A stretch of 15,492 nt of DNA from Gammaproteobacteria bacterium (GTDB lineage Bacteria; Pseudomonadota; Gammaproteobacteria; Chromatiales; Chromatiaceae), in contig JABDQZ010000179.1 in the NCBI GenBank assembly GCA_013041975.1, forward strand, positions 1-15,492, given 5' to 3'. The position numbers and the translations under genes were made by a program. Shown piece after piece: positions 7,377 through 12,872 of the stretch (the stretch's first letter is position 1; each line of letters opens with the position of its first letter). Under the pieces are notes generated by a model. The model saw only the letters and a program-made list of their open reading frames with translations. It was not told the DNA's origin and searched no databases.

Positions 7377-9494
7377 ATGAATAACTTTTCAACAAAGCAA
7401 TTTAACAGTTCAATTGCGAAGATGATCAATAGAACCCTGTCGCTAGGATTATTTGTCCTGTTGCTTCTGGGATCAACGGGCGCATTGGCTAATACACTCA
7501 AGGATATCAATTTCTCGGCATTGCCGGGAAACAGGGTTCAGGTGACCCTGATGCTAGATGAGCCTGTTAGCAAACCGACCAGCTTTTCGACCGATAATCC
7601 TGCAAGAATCGCAATCGACCTGGAAAACACGAGTAGTTCGTTACCGAAAAAGTCCAAGACAATTGGTATCGGCATGGCAAGATCCGTTACAGCAATAGAG
7701 GCGGGTAACAAAACCCGTGTTGTTCTGAACCTGGTAGCGGCTGTCAGCCATTCAATTCGTACCGAAAATAACCTTGTTGTTGTCGACATCGGTGGTGGTG
7801 CGAGTTCTGGTTCTACCGCCAGTTCCCCGGGTACAGCGTCTGTTGCAAGATCGTCAGGCGCAGCTGCCAGCTCTGTAGATGGTATTGACTTCAGGCGTGG
7901 AGATGAAGGCAAGGCTGAGGTCATCATCAAGTTGTCCAATGATGATGCCGTGGTCGATATGCGCACCGAAGGAAACAAGCTGGTTCTGGAGGTTCTCGAT
8001 AGCGAGCTTGATGGAAGCCTTGCACGTAAACTGGACGTTGCAGATTTTGCGACACCGGTTAAAAGTATCGAAACAACGTCCAAAGGTAATAATGTAAGGA
8101 TCGAAGTTGATGCAGTTGGTGATTATGACCACCTGGCGTACCAGCTGGATAATTCCTACGTGTTGGAAGTACGTCCGATGACCAGGCAGGAAATCGAGCT
8201 GGCCAAACAGGAAAAACGTATTTTCACCGGTGACCGCCTGTCATTGAACTTCCAGGATATTGAAGTTCGTTCCGTGCTGCAATTACTGGCTGATTTTACC
8301 GGCCTTAACATGGTTGTCAGTGACACCGTAACAGGCAACGTTACACTCAGATTGAAAAATGTCCCATGGGATCAGGCCATGGATATCATTCTGAGAACAA
8401 AAGGCCTTTCTATGCGACAGACCGAAAATGTGGTTCTGATTGCGCCAACCCAGGAAATTACCAGCTGGGAAAAGAATGAACTGGAAGCCAAAAAAGAAAT
8501 TCGTGACCTGGCTCCTCTGCGTTCTGAACTGATTCAGATCAATTATGCCAAGGCAGAGGATATGGCTAATCTTCTGAAGCAGGAAGGCAATCAGCTGCTG
8601 ACACCTGAAAGAGGCAATGTCACCGTTGACGTCAGGACCAATTCACTACTGGTGCAGGATACCGGTGAAAAACTGGAAGAGATTCGCGAATTACTGGCGA
8701 AACTCGATATTCCTGTCCGTCAGGTAATGATTGAATCAAGAATTGTGTCTGCAACAGATGATTTCATGAAGGACCTTGGTGTGCGCCTGGGTGCGACCCA
8801 GGATAAGAACCAGGAGATCGGGGCGAGCAGATTCGGAACTGTAACTGGATCCTTGCCAGGGCTTGACTGGGATACTAACCCGACTCCAAGGCTGGTTGAT
8901 AATGGTGACTTGTTAGTGGATCTGCTGCCAGCGGCTTCTTTTGGCGGTATCGATATTGTTCTCGGCAATATTGGTGCTCATATACTTAGCCTGGAGCTGG
9001 AAGCAATGCAGCAGGAAGAAAAGGGTGAGATTATTTCTAATCCCCGCGTTATTACTTCCGATAAAAATACCGCGATCATCAAGGAAGGTGTCGAAATTGC
9101 TTATCAGTCGGCAGCCGATGGTGGTGGTACCGATACAGAGTTTAAGGAAGCGGTGCTCAAGCTGGAGGTTACTCCACAAATCACGCCTGATGATCGCGTT
9201 CTGATGGAACTGAGCATCAGTAAGGATGCTGCTACCCTGGTAGCAGGATCTGCTGAGCCAGCGATTTCAAAACAGGAAGTTGAAACCACGGTACTGGTTG
9301 ATAATGGCGAAACCGTTGTACTTGGCGGTGTTTTTGAACGTACAACAAGCAAGGCCGAGGGCAAGGTTCCAGTATTTGGTGACCTGCCCTATGTCGGGTT
9401 CCTGTTCAAACAGACAAGAACTGTCGATGAAAATCGTGAACTGCTGATTTTTGTTACACCAAAGATCATCAGAGAGTCGATGAAATTACAATAA
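7377..9494 (+). CDS. pilQ: PilQ, type IV pilus secretin
   Basis: A 705-residue outer-membrane secretin that forms the pilus exit channel. The signal peptide reads into LLLLGSTGALA, with likely cleavage after Ala38. Two AMIN domains follow (about 41-137 and 168-267), which in this family bind peptidoglycan. They are joined by a Ser/Ala/Gly-rich linker (139-168). An STN/N0 domain lies at about 285-357 (LSLNFQDIEVRSVLQLLADF), then a secretin N1-type domain (about 384-445, LIQINYAKAEDMANLL), then the secretin beta-barrel domain (about 448-700). The barrel has ISNPRVIT, VDNGETVVLGG and the signature VPVFGDLPYVGFLFKQ, ending in LLIFVTPKI. AGAGG at 7366-7370 precedes the ATG at 7377. A second in-frame ATG at 7422 would shorten the signal peptide but keep its hydrophobic core. 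It is the last gene of pilMNOPQ and is followed by a strong terminator. Confidence 0.98.
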   Translation: MNNFSTKQFNSSIAKMINRTLSLGLFVLLLLGSTGALANTLKDINFSALPGNRVQVTLMLDEPVSKPTSFSTDNPARIAIDLENTSSSLPKKSKTIGIGMARSVTAIEAGNKTRVVLNLVAAVSHSIRTENNLVVVDIGGGASSGSTASSPGTASVARSSGAAASSVDGIDFRRGDEGKAEVIIKLSNDDAVVDMRTEGNKLVLEVLDSELDGSLARKLDVADFATPVKSIETTSKGNNVRIEVDAVGDYDHLAYQLDNSYVLEVRPMTRQEIELAKQEKRIFTGDRLSLNFQDIEVRSVLQLLADFTGLNMVVSDTVTGNVTLRLKNVPWDQAMDIILRTKGLSMRQTENVVLIAPTQEITSWEKNELEAKKEIRDLAPLRSELIQINYAKAEDMANLLKQEGNQLLTPERGNVTVDVRTNSLLVQDTGEKLEEIRELLAKLDIPVRQVMIESRIVSATDDFMKDLGVRLGATQDKNQEIGASRFGTVTGSLPGLDWDTNPTPRLVDNGDLLVDLLPAASFGGIDIVLGNIGAHILSLELEAMQQEEKGEIISNPRVITSDKNTAIIKEGVEIAYQSAADGGGTDTEFKEAVLKLEVTPQITPDDRVLMELSISKDAATLVAGSAEPAISKQEVETTVLVDNGETVVLGGVFERTTSKAEGKVPVFGDLPYVGFLFKQTRTVDENRELLIFVTPKIIRESMKLQ

Positions 9495-9511
9495 CAATAT
9501 AACTTTGCATT

Positions 9512-9552
9512 AAAACCGGTTTCGGGCAACAAACCCGTAGCCGGTTTTTTTT
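9512..9552 (+). terminator. Intrinsic terminator after pilQ
   Basis: AAAACCGG (9512-9519) pairs with CCGGTTTT (9541-9548), and CGGG (9523-9526) pairs with CCCG (9534-9537) inside it, leaving a small loop. Eight T residues (9545-9552) follow the stem. The A-run on the 5' side makes it potentially bidirectional. It begins about 17 bp after the pilQ stop codon and ends only 20 bp before aroK, so it separates the pilus operon from the aro genes or allows only partial read-through. Confidence 0.88.
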
Positions 9553-9572
9553 GTCTATCGTATTATTGCAAT

Positions 9573-10091
9573 ATGAAACGTCCTACAAAAATATTTTTAA
9601 TTGGCCCTATGGGGGCTGGAAAAAGCACGATTGGTAAACAACTGGCCTCCTCTATGGGGCTTGAGTTTATTGATAGTGATAATGCAATTCGTGAACGAAC
9701 TGGTGTGGATATCGCCACGATCTTTGAATACGAAGGTGAACAGGGGTTCAGAAAGCGAGAAGCCAAAATTATCGATGAACTGACACAGCAGGAAAATATT
9801 GTGTTGGCTACCGGGGGAGGAGCGGTGACAACGGCAGAAGTTGCCAACAACCTCGCTTCCAGAGGTTTTGTCATTTATCTGCATTGTTCGCCTGAACAGC
9901 AGTACGAGAGAACCATTCACGATAAGTCTCGCCCTTTGATCCAGACAGATGACCCCAAGGCAACTCTCGAAGGTTTGATGGAAGTAAGAGAGCCACTCTA
10001 TCGTGAATTTGCCGACCTCGTTGTTACCACAGAAAAAAGAAGTGCTGCCAGTGTTGTCAAAGAAGTCGTCCAGTATTTTGATGAAAATTAA
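9573..10091 (+). CDS. aroK: Shikimate kinase
   Basis: Phosphorylates shikimate to shikimate 3-phosphate with ATP, the fifth step of the chorismate pathway, in the cytoplasm. The 172-residue length is normal. The P-loop GPMGAGKST is at residues 11-19, followed by the shikimate-binding DSD (Asp34, Asp36), Arg60 in GFRKRE, and GGG at 81-83 in LATGGGAVTT. The lid residue Arg119 is in DKSRPL, and the LYREFADLVV block is near the C-terminus. The ATG at 9573 gives the standard N-terminus; the next in-frame ATG would cut into the P-loop. No Shine-Dalgarno sequence is visible before this ATG, and the pilQ terminator ends 20 bp upstream. The stop overlaps the aroB start by 1 base (TAATG). Confidence 0.97.
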   Translation: MKRPTKIFLIGPMGAGKSTIGKQLASSMGLEFIDSDNAIRERTGVDIATIFEYEGEQGFRKREAKIIDELTQQENIVLATGGGAVTTAEVANNLASRGFVIYLHCSPEQQYERTIHDKSRPLIQTDDPKATLEGLMEVREPLYREFADLVVTTEKRSAASVVKEVVQYFDEN

Positions 10092-11179
10092 TGAGTGAAG
10101 AAACACGTATTCTGAGTGTGGACCTGGGTGATCGTTCCTACCCTATTTATATCGGTGTGGATTTGCTGGAACGCTCTGATATCTACAAAAACCATATTGC
10201 TTCAAAACAGGTCCTGGTTGTCAGCAATGTAACAGTAGCACCCCTTTATCTCGATAAGGTGCTTTCCGGACTCTCTGGTTTTCAGGTCGAAACAGTCATT
10301 CTTCCTGATGGTGAAGAATACAAATCCATCAATACGCTGGATGACATATTTACAACCCTGCTGGAAAAAAGGTTCGACAGGGGCTGTACGCTGGTTGCTC
10401 TTGGTGGAGGGGTGGTAGGTGATATGACCGGCTTTGCCGCGGCCTGTTACCAGCGCGGTGTGGATTTTGTGCAGATTCCTACAACGCTTCTGGCTCAGGT
10501 TGATTCTTCTGTTGGCGGCAAGACTGGCGTCAATCATGCGCTGGGTAAAAACATGATTGGTGCTTTTCACCAGCCACAATGCGTAATTATAGATACGGCG
10601 ACGTTACAGACCCTTGAAGACCGCCAGTTGTCAGCGGGTATCGCTGAAGTCATTAAGTATGGTCTGATCAATGATCCGGAATTCTTTGAGTGGCTGGAAG
10701 ACAATATGGATCATCTGATGGAAAAAGATCCACTGACCCTGTCTTATGCGATTGAGCGCTCCTGTTTTGACAAGGCTGAAGTCGTCGCCGCTGATGAACG
10801 CGAATCCGGCATGCGCGCATTGCTCAACCTTGGTCATACCTTTGGGCACGCCATAGAAACCGGAATGGGATATGGTCAATGGCTGCATGGTGAAGCTGTG
10901 GGTGCAGGTATGTGCATGGCCGCCAGCTATTCAAAAAAGCTTGGCTGGATGGACCAACTGGAAGTCAAGAGGGTCATTACGCTTATCAAGCGGGCAGGTT
11001 TGCCCATTTGTCCACCTGAAGATATATCGGTAAAACAGTTTCTTGATTTAATGGCCGTCGATAAGAAAGTCAAGGATGGCCAACTCAGGCTGGTATTGAT
11101 GAAAGGCATTGGTAAATCACTGGTTACCTCTGAATTTGACAGCAAAGCCCTCGAAGAATTGCTGTATGAATATCACTGA
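10091..11179 (+). CDS. aroB: 3-dehydroquinate synthase
   Basis: Converts DAHP to 3-dehydroquinate using NAD+ and a divalent metal, the second step of the shikimate pathway. The 362 residues match the usual length. The NAD-binding signature GGGVVGD is at 105-111, followed by QIPTTLLAQVDSSVGGKTGVN. The metal ligands are Glu186 (GIAEVIKYG), His249 (LNLGHTFGHAIE) and His266 (LHGEAVGAG), offset by 2 from E. coli Glu184, His247 and His264. The ATG at 10091 overlaps the aroK stop as TAATG and has no clear Shine-Dalgarno sequence, which points to translational coupling with aroK. Its 3' end overlaps the next gene by 14 bp. Confidence 0.98.
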   Translation: MSEETRILSVDLGDRSYPIYIGVDLLERSDIYKNHIASKQVLVVSNVTVAPLYLDKVLSGLSGFQVETVILPDGEEYKSINTLDDIFTTLLEKRFDRGCTLVALGGGVVGDMTGFAAACYQRGVDFVQIPTTLLAQVDSSVGGKTGVNHALGKNMIGAFHQPQCVIIDTATLQTLEDRQLSAGIAEVIKYGLINDPEFFEWLEDNMDHLMEKDPLTLSYAIERSCFDKAEVVAADERESGMRALLNLGHTFGHAIETGMGYGQWLHGEAVGAGMCMAASYSKKLGWMDQLEVKRVITLIKRAGLPICPPEDISVKQFLDLMAVDKKVKDGQLRLVLMKGIGKSLVTSEFDSKALEELLYEYH

Positions 11180-12761
11180 AAACAGCAACAGTTCAAAATA
11201 CAACAAAACGGGTTATTACCTGACCCCGGACCTGTCACAAAGGCTGGACCTTATCAGCCATTTGCTGGCCAATACGCAGCTTGTTCCGTTTGTGCAGGCC
11301 GCAGAAGGTTGTGGAAAAACCCGGCTGACACAACACCTGGCAGATACACTGGCTGAACGATATACGGTTTTTCTGATAGAAGGCGAATCCGGTATTTCAA
11401 AAAAAGGCTTGCGCTCGCAACTTTCAGAAGCGACCGGAGCTGCTCCTCATGAAGTCATAGATGATGAACAACTGGCCGGACAAATTAAAGCACTGAATGA
11501 ACAGAACAAAACATTATTGTTTCTTGTTGATGATGCCGAGCAGTTACCCGCAGACACGCTGACCTGGCTGGTGGAAATAATAACGGGCCAAGAAGAAGCT
11601 TTTTATAGCAAGTGCGTGATATTCGCAGCAGTCGATGTATTGGCTCTTCCGTTGTCGCCGGTACTGCTTTCAATATTGAATGACACTATCCAAATATTGG
11701 ATATTCCACTTATAACACCGGAGCAATTGCCTGGCTTTGTCGCTTCAGTCGACCCTTTAAAGTCCGCGGTAATTGATGGAACACAATATGCCGCTCTGAT
11801 GAAAAACTCTGCGGGTGTTATCGGAAAAATATTGTGGCAATTGCAATATGTTGAAAACACCCCCATGCCACAGCAGGAGACAGGGAACTCGCCTGCAAAT
11901 AAAATGAAGCCTTGGTATGTGGTTGCTGGAATCCTGTTTGTCTCGGCCCTGGCCAGCGTGTTGATTTTTCAGGATGAAATAAATCTCAACTTGAGGGAAG
12001 CCAAAACAGTTGCGCGGGAAACCGAGCTTGAGGTAATCACTCTGCCCTTGCCACCACCTGTGGTAGCCGTTCAGGAAAATGATGCAGAGCCACCTCTGGA
12101 AAATGACACACTAAGACCGAGTCCACTTCCGGAGCCAAAACCAGAACCCGAAACGGAAAAAGACAAGTTTGCCAGTAAAGTCACCGAGCAATCAGATCCT
12201 GACGTTGTTGTGGTGGAAAAAGTAGTCAATGACAACCAGCCTGTGTTGGTCTCAGGTGAAGATCAAAATGAATTAAAGATTGAGCCTGAAGCAAAACCCG
12301 AAGATAAAACTAGCTCAAAACAGGTCGACAGGCCACAAATTGTTCAGAAAGAAACGGAGATGCCAGTTTCCGTTGAAGCGCCCAAGGTAACAGAAAAGCT
12401 GACCGCATCGGTGACAAAGCCTGAACCAGCTAAGCCGGTTAAACCACAAAAACAGGGAGAGAATATTCAGACCGTTGACTGGATCATCAATCAGCCAGAT
12501 AAAAGCTACACTCTGCAACTACTGGCAGTATCAGATGAAAAAGGCATAAAGCGCTTTTTAAAACTGCACAATTTCAGTGGAAATCTTGTCATTCTGAAAA
12601 CAAAAAGAAATGGCAAGCCATGGTATGCATTGTTGTTTGAAACCTATGTATCACGCGATGAAGCATTGAATGCCCGTAAAAACCTGCCAAAAAGTTACAA
12701 ATCCTCTTCTGCCTGGCCCAGATCCATTCTGTCAATCAGGCAGGCGATTGAAGCAAACTGA
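11166..12761 (+). CDS. Membrane protein with N-terminal P-loop ATPase and C-terminal SPOR domain (DamX-position protein)
   Basis: A 531-residue protein in the position of E. coli damX (aroK-aroB-damX) and of the uncharacterised Pseudomonas gene between aroB and gltB. The N-terminal part resembles the ExeA/GspA-type AAA ATPases: Walker A AAEGCGKT at 45-52 and Walker B LLFLVDDAE at 117-125. A single transmembrane helix at about 250-268 (WYVVAGILFVSALASVLIF) would put the ATPase in the cytoplasm. A periplasmic linker rich in Pro, Glu, Lys and Val (about 285-440) leads to a SPOR domain at about 447-527 (SYTLQLLAVSDEKGIKRFLK, then KPWYALLFETYVSRDEA). SPOR domains bind glycan strands stripped of stem peptides at division sites. 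The ATG at 11166 overlaps aroB by 14 bp. An in-frame start at 11109 would overlap aroB by 71 bp and adds residues with no family resemblance, so it was rejected. A role at the septum is inferred; the ATPase substrate is unknown. Confidence 0.9.
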   Translation: MNITENSNSSKYNKTGYYLTPDLSQRLDLISHLLANTQLVPFVQAAEGCGKTRLTQHLADTLAERYTVFLIEGESGISKKGLRSQLSEATGAAPHEVIDDEQLAGQIKALNEQNKTLLFLVDDAEQLPADTLTWLVEIITGQEEAFYSKCVIFAAVDVLALPLSPVLLSILNDTIQILDIPLITPEQLPGFVASVDPLKSAVIDGTQYAALMKNSAGVIGKILWQLQYVENTPMPQQETGNSPANKMKPWYVVAGILFVSALASVLIFQDEINLNLREAKTVARETELEVITLPLPPPVVAVQENDAEPPLENDTLRPSPLPEPKPEPETEKDKFASKVTEQSDPDVVVVEKVVNDNQPVLVSGEDQNELKIEPEAKPEDKTSSKQVDRPQIVQKETEMPVSVEAPKVTEKLTASVTKPEPAKPVKPQKQGENIQTVDWIINQPDKSYTLQLLAVSDEKGIKRFLKLHNFSGNLVILKTKRNGKPWYALLFETYVSRDEALNARKNLPKSYKSSSAWPRSILSIRQAIEAN

Positions 12762-12862
12762 ACAGAAAGACTGGTGTAAATAGCGCTTCTCCGTTATCCT
12801 TCCACGTCCGGTTTGCTCTGTCTTCAGGGCAGCTTATCCGAAATAAATTCAGTAGTAAGTAT

Positions 12863-12867
12863 GAGGT
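12863..12867 (+). promoter_or_regulatory. Ribosome binding site that decides the gltB start
   Basis: GAGGT at 12863-12867 lies 5 nt before the ATG at 12873. An in-frame ATG at 12861 would add MRSA and has only a weak AGTAAG upstream. Both starts keep the nucleophile cysteine, so the choice changes only the length of the propeptide (21 or 25 residues). Confidence 0.5.
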
Positions 12868-12872
12868 CTGCA

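Noticed and set aside
7538..8083. A 181-codon Ser/Thr-rich open frame antisense to pilQ
   Set aside because: Its composition mirrors the AMIN-linker region on the other strand. It has no ribosome binding site or domain.
9597..10106. A 169-codon open frame antisense to aroK
   Set aside because: It covers the whole of aroK, whose catalytic motifs are intact on the + strand. The antisense product has no recognisable motif.
11109..11165. Extended N-terminus for the SPOR-domain protein from the ATG at 11109
   Set aside because: It would overlap aroB by 71 bp and add residues that are just aroB read in another frame. The ATG at 11166 gives a normal 14-bp overlap.
12762..12872. Possible regulatory leader or terminator between the SPOR gene and gltB
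   Set aside because: A 6-bp hairpin with a tetraloop (12815-12830) is present but has no T-run, and no convincing promoter pair was found. The signal is too weak to list as its own feature.
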